From: Anisus vortex
Taxonomy: Eukaryota; Mollusca; Gastropoda; Planorbidae
Direction of reading: 5' to 3'
NCBI GenBank assembly: GCA_949126835.1
Contig: OX421507.1
Location: 6,360,605-6,424,604, forward strand
DNA: 64,000 nt
Made by a program: the position numbers and the translations under genes. Shown piece after piece: positions 42,301-52,146 of the stretch (position 1 is the stretch's first letter; the number at the start of each line of letters is the position of its first letter). The notes beneath the pieces are model-generated. The model was not told the DNA's origin. It searched no databases and saw only the letters and a program-made list of their open reading frames with translations.

Positions 42301-44432
42301 CTCGGGACCGTTCTTCGGGCTACCCCCTGTATGGCTCGAATGAACTCGCCATACGCTGAGTCGACTGTTCTACTACAATCTACTCGCACATTAAGTAAAG
42401 CAGCGTCGGTGTACTGTCTATACTCGTCCCATTGTGCTTTCGAAAAGATCCATTTCCTGGGAGCTCCAGGATCACCACTAGCTTTACGTAGATTGATAGT
42501 AACCATGACGGGCAGATGGTCACTCCCCACATCGTGCAGGACTTGCATCGAAAGGCTACCTATCAAGTCGGCACTCACAAGTGTGAGATCCGGCCTCGAT
42601 TCGCTTCCATTCCCGCTGTGAAGCAGGGTTGGTGGCGTGTTCGCATCCTGTAGCAACACAAGATTTGACTCAACGCATAGCCTCTCAACCTCGCGTCCCG
42701 CATTATTGTAGGTATCGTAGCCCCAGGCAGGAGAATGCGCGTTGTAATCTCCGCCTATGATAGTACGGGTACTGACACCATGGACACGTTCCAAGATCAG
42801 TTCCTTCTTCGGAGGGTTGTATACATTGGTCAGGTTGAACACCTGGCCATTGACCAACACCTCCATCACCAAACTATCAGTATCAGAACCAGCTGGGCCG
42901 CGACCCACTACTCGAGCATGTAGTGGGGCCCGAACCAGGGTCACCAAGCCTCGGCATCTCTGAGAGCAAGAGCACCTAAAGGCCTGGTATCCCGTGAACG
43001 TTGGCATACGCTGCCCCTGCAGGTTGATCTCCTGGAGCATAGCGACATCAATCTCTTTATCGGTCAGTAGCTTTTGGATCTCTAATGACTTTGGAACCAG
43101 GCCATTCACGTAAAGGTGTAGAACTCGGAGCTGGGACTCCAAATTCCTTTTCGCTTTGCCACCCACTTTGCCTCCTCCTGCATTGTTTGAGGTTCCACCA
43201 ACCCCCCCGGCGTCAGTCACAGGGGGATCATTGTGGCTCCTCGAGGAATCTGAAGGCACACGCACGTGCTCCGCGGTGAGGCGAGGCAATGAAGGTACCA
43301 ACTGATCACCTGTAACTCTGCAAGGCTCAGCTACGGACTGTAGGTGGCTAGCAATGCCTATGTGCCTGCCTATGTCATGGCTTGGCCCTTCCTTGCGGTT
43401 GGGCCTGCAGGCCGTGAACTGTTGCGGAGCTTGGAACGAGGTCTCCTTCCGACGTGCGGCTGCATCGGGGACCTGGGGACCATCTACCCGAGGCCTCTTT
43501 GTTGCGTTCCTTCCCGCATCACCACCTGCTTCTCCCTCAGTGTATGGGATTCCAAAATTCCCCCCAGCGTCAGTCACAGGGGGAACTGTATGGCTCCACG
43601 AGGAGACCGAAGGCACACCCACGTGCTCCGCGATGAGGCGAGGCAATGGAGGTACAATCGATTTTCCTATTACACCGGAAGGATCAGCTACGGCTAGGCG
43701 GCTAGCGGTACTCATCGGTCGTTGTCCACGAGAGCAGTGGACGTCACTAATCGGTCGTTCCTCACGAGAGCAGTGAGGAGTGTCAATCCGAGACACTAAT
43801 GGCTCTGGGCCCCCGGACTCACCCACCCGGATAGTGGACGAGACCAGGGTCCCAGCCATAATTCGGGTAAGCGGGGTGGACACTGACAGGTGCGCAGCTG
43901 CACCACAGGGCTGGGCTCCACCTGCCACCAGACCCTGGATCATCTTTCGGGTAGTTCTACTTCCGCCATGGACTTCAGAACCCCCTGATCCGAGAACAGG
44001 GATCGAACTGTTGGCGTTAGTAGCGCACTTTACGAACACATGCCTAACACCATCGGCAGCGTGAACGGGGCCGCATTGGCTCATGCCCAGAACCAACGTT
44101 TTATCAGTAGTTTGTATTTCCATGTTTGTTTTTGTGCCCCAGGGGGGGGGGCGTATCGCCTAGTGAGGCTAAAGTTGAGGAAAATGACGTGGTCATCAGT
44201 GCTCTCGTGCACCGCCTTCCATGAACCCAGACCCGCCAGCAGGCCCCGATCCACTCACAGACCCACCGGCCAGCTCGGCTCACAAGCATACATGCGCTAC
44301 ATATGCAAGCAAGCCTCGCCAGCAGAACCCCCCGGAATACCATAAGAGGCCACGAGCAAGCCTCAAGGACATCCAAGGAATCAAAGGGCCCCCGAGCGGG
44401 CAGAACCCACCAACAAGCGCAGGCCCAGATTC
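39377..44432 (-). mobile_element. Full-length RNase H-bearing LINE inserted in the pogo transposase
   Basis: A 5056-bp insertion between two copies of CTTGAA (39371-39376, 44433-44438), a possible short target duplication. It holds one long frame with endonuclease, RT and RNase H, a 5' UTR of about 300 bases with a run of 10 G, and only about 25 bases after the stop, with no poly(A). The RNase H domain and cysteine-rich end fit the I/Nimb-like group; clade assignment needs a tree. Lack of stops suggests recent insertion. Confidence 0.85.
39402..44123 (-). CDS. LINE polyprotein: endonuclease, reverse transcriptase, RNase H
   Basis: 1573 codons, uninterrupted. N-terminal 330 residues are Pro/Gly-rich without a known domain and contain a direct repeat of about 50 residues (137-187 and 255-306, PRL-AEHV-VPS...PPVTDAGG). 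Apurinic-type endonuclease (about 332-550) has LQEINL, GGDYNAHSPAWG and SDHLPV. RT (about 790-1060) has VVPILKKG, SYRPISL, FLDFKQAYDKVW, GLPQGSTLS and FADD (about 995). RNase H (about 1290-1425) has YTDGSA, EAEMEAI and VTDALS. The C-terminus carries CRNCMEALETVEHVLVEC. All catalytic motifs look intact, so this copy may be active. No separate ORF1 is seen upstream. Confidence 0.92.
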   Translation of the reverse strand: MEIQTTDKTLVLGMSQCGPVHAADGVRHVFVKCATNANSSIPVLGSGGSEVHGGSRTTRKMIQGLVAGGAQPCGAAAHLSVSTPLTRIMAGTLVSSTIRVGESGGPEPLVSRIDTPHCSREERPISDVHCSRGQRPMSTASRLAVADPSGVIGKSIVPPLPRLIAEHVGVPSVSSWSHTVPPVTDAGGNFGIPYTEGEAGGDAGRNATKRPRVDGPQVPDAAARRKETSFQAPQQFTACRPNRKEGPSHDIGRHIGIASHLQSVAEPCRVTGDQLVPSLPRLTAEHVRVPSDSSRSHNDPPVTDAGGVGGTSNNAGGGKVGGKAKRNLESQLRVLHLYVNGLVPKSLEIQKLLTDKEIDVAMLQEINLQGQRMPTFTGYQAFRCSCSQRCRGLVTLVRAPLHARVVGRGPAGSDTDSLVMEVLVNGQVFNLTNVYNPPKKELILERVHGVSTRTIIGGDYNAHSPAWGYDTYNNAGREVERLCVESNLVLLQDANTPPTLLHSGNGSESRPDLTLVSADLIGSLSMQVLHDVGSDHLPVMVTINLRKASGDPGAPRKWIFSKAQWDEYRQYTDAALLNVRVDCSRTVDSAYGEFIRAIQGVARRTVPRTYAKRKLKPFWTSALERLVRQRKAARRRASRRKTVENRREYNRLTAEVRRALSEAKLSKWTETCAKLDLTDSRRIWNLVNHLERAEVARAAPNRRSSEPLVTDHKQARKLNLHFANVSKACGKTGVSKALKKVLMDTERAMKEEGQADTFKVPFSRQELDYVLRRCKAGKAPGADRIPNEFITHLGAVGKSKLLELINRTWSDGVLPILWRQAVVVPILKKGQDPGQAGSYRPISLTSCVGKVAERMINRRLVRYLEDNELITPGQAGFRAGRNSMDQVTLLVQKMAGGFQRKESTLAVFLDFKQAYDKVWRPGLLMKLQKLGVGSNMYRWIKGFLTERTLATRYGKATSRKRTLEQGLPQGSTLSCTLFLAFINDLPNYLGCSNLLFADDLTIWKSGTDITALVKSVQQDLAVVSCFAKMWGLEVNCVKTVYSLFTLGIDVLQVPIRLTLDGHVLRNDPKPVYLGVTLDRKLSMFDHVRLVRENAISKLSIVKRLASTSWGAKASVLRVLYLGAVRSQIDYSLPVQIYASKTALEALDSVQNQALRLICGTFRTTPTAAVEIMANVPPLGVRRKRAVITAYERYKRLEESSPLRMIVDSWGARRRIKMQSFMHHAVKLCAEIELPGDRKDLRTGVGLPPYISPYLPEVRMQMTDPAIGKHSSLAEKLATALATVHAYPDCIKAYTDGSATSGAEKRAGYGCLVQYLGAGTRREKLSGPCGAICNYEAEMEAIRHAVEAIGTKLDDESEVGADIVIVTDALSVLQAIDGRGTWPGRLSNMIMSISNLISRHGVKVTLQWIPGHAGVPGNEIADSLAKRGSLLVPDVDESCSMETAVRLIRQWEMDQWYKGWDESDKGRCVWQHLKRPDRADGWWKLRRKDSAIIAQCRTGHCGIGAYFSRFRPNEDSRCRNCMEALETVEHVLVECPALQGLRVDGEDQPFVPTLYGTVSQLRDTASFVLQALRE

Positions 44433-44433
44433 C

Positions 44434-44921
44434 TTGAAAATTTCAAAGAAACGTTGAACTTGGTTTCTATTGAACCCAGAAAAACGTGCTATACTGGTGG
44501 ATACAGGCTGCCGGATAGTGAGATTATGGCGAGCTATAAAGTTCCTGACCCAGTCCTTTCCTGCCATCTTGGTTTCTTTGTTAAAGGGATGACTAATTTT
44601 AGCTTTCTCACATAGATCAAAGGCCAGGCGTCTAATGTCCTCGAAACGCAAACCATAAAACCGCCTCTGCATATTTATCACATGCTCTTTCAAATGAAGC
44701 TCAACGTCAGACGGAATCAATGATTTGCCTCGTCCAAACTTTTGCACGCCTGTATGAGCAACTTTTCTGTCTCTGTGTCTTCTAAGGGTCCTCTGAGGAA
44801 CATCAAACTCTTTACTAGCATGGTTTATCGAAACCCCGTTGTTTATGGCCCGCAAAGCATCTGCTAAATTGGTTTCGCCATAACTGCCTCTTTCAGTCTT
44901 TCTTTTGTATACACGGACCAT
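44434..44921 (-). pseudogene. Transposase part 1: psq and CENPB-type DNA-binding domains
   Basis: Starts MVRVYKRKTERGSYGE (ATG complement at 44919-44921; an upstream in-frame ATG at 45005 lacks family match). A psq-type helix-turn-helix (NLADALRAINNGVSINHASK ... TLRRHR) is followed by a CENPB-type domain ending LTIRQPVSTSIARFSGFNR. It is cut in FFEIFK by the LINE; reading then runs into LINE sequence. With the catalytic part at 39.4 kb it makes one transposase; a direct join is one base out of frame, so the junction or an indel needs checking. Confidence 0.85.
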
Positions 44922-45021
44922 TATCTGTTGACAAGAAAGAACAAACAAACCTCTAATAACAAGAAAAGTCAATGTAGTGTCATGTAAAAGTAAACAGACA
45001 GTCAATAAAACAAATAGTTCA

Positions 45022-45110
45022 GTGGTGGTGCTAAACGCCCTTGAATGGGGCTAAACGCCCGGTGTGGGCGTTTAGCCCCACCAGTGCCGTGGCGTTTAGC
45101 CCCACACTAC
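45022..45110. repeat. Right subterminal TIR-like repeats
   Basis: Four copies of the core GGGGCTAAACGCC or its inverse within 90 bases (GCTAAACGCCC, GGGGCTAAACGCCC, GGGCGTTTAGCCCC, GGCGTTTAGCCCCACACTAC), just upstream of the transposase start. They mirror the array near the left end and may be transposase binding sites and part of its promoter. Confidence 0.7.
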
Positions 45111-46009
45111 CCACTTTACAAGCACATGGTTGTACAAGTGAACTCAAGGAAAATCACCCAGTCAAACATGTGTCACTGTTTGCGCACATTATCATTGTAA
45201 CACAAAATACAGGCATTGATTTAATTCGACTGTATTTAGCCTACTGGCACTAAATAAACGGACACCCTAAATTTATAATTTTTTGGTTAAAATTTTAAAA
45301 ATATTACAGTTTACTTACTACAAGCTTCGTAGAGCTAGGACTTCGCGTCAACAAAGGTCGCCGCTTACGTTGTCATGCGCAAAGCACTCCAGGAAGCTGA
45401 CATCACGTTTGAACTGAGAACAAAGGGGGAGCATTTCACCCGACCTCGCCGTTTAGCCCCACGCTACTCTACTGTTATGGCGCGGAATTGTTAAGATGAA
45501 CTTAAATGAAACGTTAAAAATATTTATTTTTGTGATTAGTACTATACTTCACTCCGCGACCAACAAGCTTTGCATCGACTAGATCATAGGTTCTCAACCT
45601 TTTTCGGCTCACCGCCCCCTTTTACATTTTTTTGGGGCTCACCGCCCCCCTATCCCCCCCCCCCCCCCCCGTAGTAAATGTTTTAGTAAAAAATGTATGT
45701 ATGGTGGCATATATTTAATTCCTATTTGATGAGCTTTAAAGTAAAAGTCAATTGATAAGAAAAGTTTTTTGTGAATGGTTTTAATTTTTTTTAATGATAA
45801 TACACATATCTAGTAAATATCTACAAACATATACACAAGAGGTTTTAAAACTGAGTATTAGTGTTAAGCTTGCGCCTGGTGTGTTGACGGCAGGCTGTCA
45901 ATGTTAGGTTCTATTTTGGTTAGCCAAAGCCTCAAGTCTCCACGATCTACTACTTGCAACTTGCTTCTTTTTTTTTTGACAACAAAGTGGTAACCTGACA
46001 GCACTAAAA

Positions 46010-46700
46010 CCTCACTCTACTAAATAGGAAGATGAAAATGCAATTTAAAAAAAAATACTTTACCAAAGTCTACAGTCCTGGATAACCTGATGTTCTTTTT
46101 TGCAGCCAAAAGTCGTGATAGCCTTTTCTTACAAATTTCAATTTGAGTTCTTCATTGGTTGCTAATTCAATCAATGCCTCTTGCAATTGTGTAGGTAGGC
46201 CTGATTGTAATTCTTCACTATTAGAAAAAAATCTAAAACCCAATCATGTATTTTATGTTAATAATGTCTTGAAATCGACTGTGGAAGTCGTTAGTAAGTG
46301 TGTCGAGGTGATCACAATAAATGAGAATGTTTTCTTCAGTTTTTTCTACAGATGCAAGATTGGGAAACTGAAAAAATTCTCCACATCCAAAGTTTTGTTT
46401 GTACAATTGGAGTTTTTAAATAAATGCCGAAATGACACTTTTTGTTTTGATCAAATTGAGGTCATCTCCCAGACATTGAATGTTCATTTCATTGAACTTA
46501 TTAAATAAATCTGTTAAATATGCGATATTGTTTTTCTTTTTTTTTAAATTTTCTCTCAGAGAATTGTATTTGCTTTCTAGAAACTCCAACACTAAGTCAA
46601 AGACTCCATAAAATCTATTTAAACAGGCATCTTTTGATAACCAGCGTGCAGTAACAAACGATTATAGTCTTCGTCATTCTCAATAGACAGTTGTTTAAAC
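46010..46700 (-). pseudogene. hAT transposase remnant (ZBED5/SCAND3-like)
   Basis: Minus-strand fragments, in shifting frames, read WLSKDACLNRFYG, then VFDLVLEFLESKYNSL, YLTDLFNKFNEMNIQCLG, CDHLDTLTNDFHSRFQDI and LIELATNEELKLKF, the middle-to-C-terminal part of the hAT transposases from which vertebrate ZBED5/FAM200/SCAND3-type genes derive. Several stops and frameshifts. The plus-strand 121-codon frame over it is an artefact. Confidence 0.8.
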
Positions 46701-46861
46701 TCTCTCTCTCGTTGAATGCATTGCTTCTGATTTTGTTTACTGCAGTTATTACATATTACAGAGACTGATGCAGACGATCGCTGAGATTTTTGCAACTAAA
46801 TGTTGCCTGTGAATTACACAATGGACAGAGTTATAAGGTCTCTTTAAAAAAACGGACGAGT

Positions 46862-47305
46862 CCAAAGGGCTCTTTGTCCAGGGCGTAACGATAGGTTTGA
46901 GCTCAGGGGTGGGGGCACACCCAAGCTCTGTCCGGGCTGGAGCCACCCCCACGACACATAAGGCGTGGCATGCCGTGTAACAGTGAGGATTCGGCAGCTA
47001 GGTTGCCCACTGTGGTGGCTCGCCCGTATAACTGCACTGTCACCAGGAAGCACAAATCCTATACTACACGTACAGACATCCAGGCACCGGGTGGTTCTCG
47101 AGACGGGGTTGCAGCGTCCATTGTTTCCTCCCCGCCGAGACCCCGTATCCTCTCGGCAGTGCAATGGGTTTCGGACCCGCTGCGGGAGCTGTCCCCCATG
47201 CGTTCGCCCGCCGGTGTATTCTTAACGGGAACGTATCGGCGGTTTACACTCTTCGCCAGTCTTTGAGGCCCATGGGTTCAAAAGTGTCACCTAATTTCAG
47301 ACACA
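46862..47305 (-). repeat. Unclassified repeat R, copy 3
   Basis: Inverted relative to copies at 2.1-3.8 kb. Read on the minus strand it starts TTTGAACCCATGGGCC, passes ACACCGGCGGGCGAACGCATG, CATTGCACTGCCGAGAGGAT, CGGTGCCTGGATGTCTGTAC, GCGAGCCACCACAG, and ends TTACGCCCTGGACAAAGAG, T-run, AAAGAGACCTTATAA. This is the most complete uninterrupted copy. It lies within the hAT element at 45.6-48.4 kb. Confidence 0.65.
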
Positions 47306-48484
47306 GCTATCCTAAGCCCGCTAGCTATTTGACGCACGCTCGCAAGTAGACTATGTGTCATTTAATAATGGTCATTCAGTGATGCAGAGACGGACACGGG
47401 CTTTTTTTATGTATGACTTGATAGAGAGAATTCTTCAGAAAGTGCAGTTAGTTCATGAATAGCAGGCCTACAAGTAACTAGCTTACGCTCGCTCCAGACT
47501 TTACAGGACGATGCTAAGGAAGGGTCCATTAGTACTTAATTGAGCCACTACTTTAAAAAATCAGCGCGATTCCTGTTTCTAATTAGTATGTTATTTATTT
47601 AGCAGCAATTGTGTTCTACGTCACATTTCATCCACAATAAAACGCCCCATCCCTTTTGCCATTATCGGAAAATAATCTTAATATAGTAAGAAATCTAGGT
47701 TAAGCCCATATACGACTTTGAATAACTTTTACGTCACAATTCATTGGCTCCATAGTATCAGAAGTATTGATCTTAAAACCGTTTTTTTCTTCAAAACCGG
47801 TTTACGGTTGTATAAAACCGGTTTAAAACCGGATTTCGGTTCCCCCTCCCCAAAAAATCCGGTATTCGTTTAACAACCCTAAATCAGAAGACAATTTTAT
47901 TTGCGCCCCTTATATTTTGACAGTTTTGCAGCATTAGCTGTGTCTGTGGAGACCTATCCTTGAGAGATAAACTGTCGCATCTCTGGCATTGGAAAGCGGG
48001 ACCGTTGGAGTTGGGCAGGGGCAGCCTATGTTTTTTTTTCTTTGCTGCTCTTTTAGCCTCCGCGATAAGACGAATATTGCCCTCTGGCAGCATTTGTACC
48101 AGTGTGTAGGGTACTTCTCCAACCACTTCTGTTCTGAGCCATCTACGTCACAATTTCACTGTGGCAATAGGTCATTAGCGGAACAGTCTATTAATTTTAA
48201 TCGACTGTTCTGCTATTGACTCACCAAGCTAAATATTGCTGTTATAATTATTAGGTTATAATTTTTTTAATTTAAAGTGTAAATCTGTTAACATTATTTC
48301 AAGAAGGTTTGCACCGCCCATTTGCCATCTATCGCCCCCCTATCGCCCCCGGGATCGTTATCGCCCCCCAAGACCTCTTCACCGCCCCCTGGGGGGCGAT
48401 ATCGCCCCCGTTGAGAACCTATGGACTAGATTTTTGCTTATTGTCGCTGGAATTTTTTGAACTGCTCCTTTGCAGTACGAACCA

Positions 48485-48620
48485 CTTAGGGGACGTCCAT
48501 TAATTACGTCAACAAAATAGGGGGGAGGGGGGGTCTGAAAAAGTTTGACAATTGTTGACATGGGGGAGGGGGGGAGGTCAAGAAAAGTTGACGTCAACAA
48601 TGATACTTTTTATGAAATAA
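48485..48620. mobile_element. One end of a GGGGACGTCCATTAATTACGTC-type element
   Basis: The segment AGGGGACGTCCATTAATTAC followed by G-rich GGGGGAGGGGGGG and inverted TTGACGTCAACAA words looks like a MITE terminus. I could not find the partner end. Confidence 0.4.
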
Positions 48621-48862
48621 ATAATGTTACAAATTTTTTACAAAATTCTACATTTGTCCTGTTCAACTAACGTAGATAACATGTAAAAACATAGTTTTAC
48701 GTTAATAAAAATATATCAATTATGGAAACTACAGTTGACATGTCCTTTTAGTTTTCATCTTGTTAATTTGTAGATCTATGTATGGGTGGAATATAATGCA
48801 ATCGTTAGCAAGGCAGTGTGACTGACCAAAATTGTAGAAAACCTCACCTTCGCTGTCTAGCA

Positions 48863-49283
48863 TAGGGTTGCCAGACACATGGGTATCAAAAGGAGGACAT
48901 TGTGTTTCAATTGGATAGTTTTGCATTAAACCCGCAATCAATGTAATTTTATTACAAGAGCTGCCACTAAGTTTAAGTGTGTATTGGTAAACTGAGCAAG
49001 AAACAGTTTTGTTAAAAATAACATAAAAATTCACTGTAGGCTGATGGGCAGCTTACATTTGGTTGGGCAACTTTAAAGCGCATGCAAGAGTCTTTTAAAA
49101 AAGACAATTTTTTTCCTAGCACAAATGATCACCTGTTTATTAATTATATTCTTAACTTGTTAATACTATTTTTAAAGATGTATTTGTCTTTATGCATACA
49201 AATTGTTCTTTGCCTGCCGGACGGAGGACAAGAATCTAAAAAGAAGGACATGTCATCCTTTTGCCGGACGTCTGGCAACCCTA
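48863..49283. mobile_element. hAT MITE (AGGGTTGCCAGAC family)
   Basis: Inverted ends TAGGGTTGCCAGAC and GTCTGGCAACCCTA with flanks GTCTAGCA and GTCTAGCG (7 of 8 bases equal). The subterminal parts also pair (AGGAGGACATTG near the left and AAGGACATGTC-TCCTTTTG at the right). No transposase. Confidence 0.8.
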
Positions 49284-51062
49284 GTCTAGCGAGACATGGT
49301 GGCTGGAATAACAGAGGAACATAAACACACCAACAAACTGTCTGCCAGAGCCTTCACAAGCCTATGTGGCGCCCCAGGGCAAACGTTTCAGCGATGCCCA
49401 CTTGCATACTGTAACTGCTTTGTTTAGTGCTATATTTAGACATTTAGACTATATTTGCCGCCCCCTAAAAGTGTCGCCCCAGGGCATATGCCCCCCTTCA
49501 CCCCCCCACCCCCTCAAACCCTTTGTGGGGGCACTGCTGTCTGCAGAGCACTTTCAGAAACCCAATGTTTTGCCGCTCAGTACATCTAAATTAGGCACCA
49601 GAGACTGCAATGGCCTTCATTATGTAAGCCATGTAAGCGATGGCTGGGATTGGCAATAGAACCAGTGGCGTATTTAAGCATGTTCCATATGTTTGACACA
49701 AAAGGGGCCCCCACACATCCCAAAATCATTTTTGTTTAGTGACATCCCAATTTGTTCGTTTAAAATGTAAAATAACATTCATTTATTCATCTACATTTTT
49801 AAGCGCTCCAGTCCAATCAAGCTAAGCGCAAGATAAAAAGTATTTATGATTTTACAGAATGTAACATGAATTAACGGCATATTTGTGAAATAGGCCTATG
49901 TGGAAGGCAGGGACGAGGCCATGAGGGGCCCCCACATAAATTTGGGAACAAGGCCCAAACAATCCTAAATATGGCCCTGAATAGAACTAAAAACAACAAT
50001 AGGCCCTCTCTGAGACTATAAGTAATGTTTGCAAAGCATTGAATGAAGTGTTTTGTGTGAATCTCCAACATGGTTATTTTAAAATATTTCCTTCAGAAAA
50101 ATTATTCGTAGCCCACCACATGAAGTACGAAATATTTAGCCTACCTCATTTCCTTTTAACATCCCTAATTCTGACATATAGACTAATTTATTTTTGCTGA
50201 CTACGATATATTATAATAGGTGAAACGTTACAATTAAGTCGATTAGGCTACATAGATCTATTTAGTAATTTTTATGTTTTAATTTCTAATTTTCTGGAAA
50301 AATTGTATGAGATAAAAATATATTATAATATAATATTATAATATATTAGTATCAGTGGCGTTGCCAGTATTGCAATGTGTGGGTGGCAACTAGTGCAAGG
50401 TAGGAGAGGTAGGGGACAGGGAAGGTAACTACCGTGTGTATAATAATGTGTTTATGTGTGTGGACAATAATGCAAGAAGGAATAGTGAAAATATTGTTAA
50501 AATAGAAGGATAAATTAACAACTGGTGACAATTTCCCCATAAAGTATTTAACAATTAGTTAACATTGTACCAAAAGAACATTAGTGAAACCTAAAATAAG
50601 AAAAGATTAAATATTTCTATGAAAAAACAATAATAAACAAAATAGAAAAAAATATTGTTAAAATCCTCGGATTGGAAACAAATGTGGGAGGGGCGAGTGA
50701 GGGGGTAGGAACCATGTTACTCCCCCTTCGTGGCTACGCCTATGAGAGTTATAGTAAATAAATTAATTATAGTACCGGGTATAGAACTTTCCGTTTTGAA
50801 TCTATGTTAAACATTAAAGCCAGCGTCAAAAATTCACGATCATACCAGTTCAAAAGGTCACACCTAATTAAGACTTGTCAATAGATTTTATATTTATTTA
50901 TTTCGTTTCGAAATGTACAAATTTTCTTTCTTTTTTTTTTTTACTAAAAAAAAAAAACAAAACGAATCCTAAAAGTACAGCTTGATTTTCTGGTAGCGTG
51001 GACTCATTCCAGTTATAAAGAAAATTGTGATGTCTTTAGAAAATCTCGCAATAATCTCTAAA
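49284..51062. other. Gene-free region with unassigned repeats
   Basis: Repeated GCCCCAGGGCA words at 49370-49500 with C-rich tract, GGGGCCCCCACA at 49705 and 49925 (inverted-like GC words), then AT-rich sequence including a near-palindromic TATTATAATATA patch at 50320-50350. No domain-bearing frame seen. Confidence 0.45.
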
Positions 51063-51725
51063 TCAGGGGTAGGCAAACAAAGTCACACGCGCCAAACTTG
51101 GCGCACAGAGCGGTTTTCAAACGGCACGGGAAAGACTTCCAGGAAGTGTTTTTTCATTGATAAAAACTGCAACAACATTTTCCGGTTCTGAATGAGGAAA
51201 TCTGACTGTTGAGGCCGATGTTTCTGACACATTTCAGTGAGTTGAACTTGCATTTATAAGGACCACTTGAAACTTGCATTGAAACTTGAGATATCTTGCC
51301 GTGAAATCAATTTCAAAACGTTTAATTATATGTACATCTCTATGTTGAAGAATATATTAAGATAGATAGTTGGACTTTTTCAGAAGTACATCAAAGCACT
51401 CAAAACGGAGTTTTCTAATCAAAGGCAAGACTTTCAAATTGATGGGATCATTTTTTCATACCACACCAAGCCTAACTGGTTTGATATTACTACAACGTTC
51501 ATAGATGTAGATCTTTTTTATGTGGAGGAAGATGGGCAATTTTAAAATAGAGCAAGTTGAATTTTAAACTTTAAAAAATGGGCTTACAAATGTGCCCATT
51601 TAGAGAAAAATCTGGAATGAAGCTGCTTAGGAAAGTCATCTGCTATTCTCAACTGCAAGGCATTTGTTCTACTTTCAGCTTTTGGTTCAACTTACACCTA
51701 TTACCAAATTACACCTAAACAAAAT
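51063..51725 (+). pseudogene. hAT transposase remnant with left end
   Basis: Begins with the hAT-type end CAGGGGTAGGCAAAC and the shared GGCGCACAGAGCGGTTTTC. Downstream fragments in broken frames read THFSELNLHL, NFKIEQVEF and finally a serine-rich SAFGSTY-like piece, as in the C-terminal dimerisation region of hAT transposases. No matching right end was found. Confidence 0.5.
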
Positions 51726-52146
51726 GTAGGCCTATCGCACATCAAAGCTGTCTTAAGCATACAAAAAGGTCTTTAATTGATACAGACTAATTATATTTAG
51801 GCTCAACGAGTTTTTATAATCATCTTCTTTAATTAAATATAAATATAAATTATTCTAAAACAAATGCATTTGTATTATTAATTTAGAAATAAAAGAGACT
51901 TATTTAATAGCACTATATTATGTAATTTCTGTAATTATTAATGTTTAACATATAAACTCCTTAAATGGACAAATAATTATTGCAGGAAATGTTTATTTAC
52001 AACTGTTTAACGTAAATTATTTTAATCCTCTAAAAATTAAATCATTTTATGAATACCATAATGTTGAATTTATATAAAGAAATAATAATTAGTCAGTAAT
52101 ATTTGTCATATTACGAAATAGATTTTGTTTGGCATTACTATTAAAT

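Larger units (their letters stand above)
37018..45469 (-). mobile_element. Pogo-type DNA transposon with OTU domain, split by a LINE
   Basis: Perfect 20-bp terminal inverted repeats GAGTAGCGTGGGGCTAAACG (37018-37037) and its inverse (45450-45469), both flanked by TA (37016-37017 and 45470-45471) as in the Tc1/mariner/pogo superfamily. The minus-strand transposase has psq and CENPB-type DNA-binding domains (44434-44921), a DDD catalytic domain (38.6-39.4 kb), an OTU cysteine-protease domain and a C-terminal zinc finger. A LINE (39377-44432) separates the DNA-binding and catalytic parts. Without the LINE the element is about 3.4 kb. Frameshifts show it is no longer autonomous. Confidence 0.92.
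45585..48423 (-). mobile_element. hAT element with decayed transposase
   Basis: Inverted ends CATAGGTTCTCAAC (45585) and GTTGAGAACCTATG (to 48423), exact 8-bp duplication GACTAGAT (45577-45584 and 48424-48431). Same ends and GC-rich ATCGCCCCC tract as the short element at 11174-11934, so this is the longer relative. It carries a broken transposase on the minus strand and a later insertion of repeat R (46862-47305). A run of about 17 C is at 45654-45670. Confidence 0.92.

Noticed and set aside
44280..45005. Transposase start at 45005
   Set aside because: The first 28 residues have no family match; the psq protein typically starts close to the helix-turn-helix, so the ATG at 44919-44921 is preferred.
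46143..46508. 121-codon plus-strand frame
   Set aside because: The opposite strand carries the recognisable hAT transposase remnant, so this frame is a shadow.
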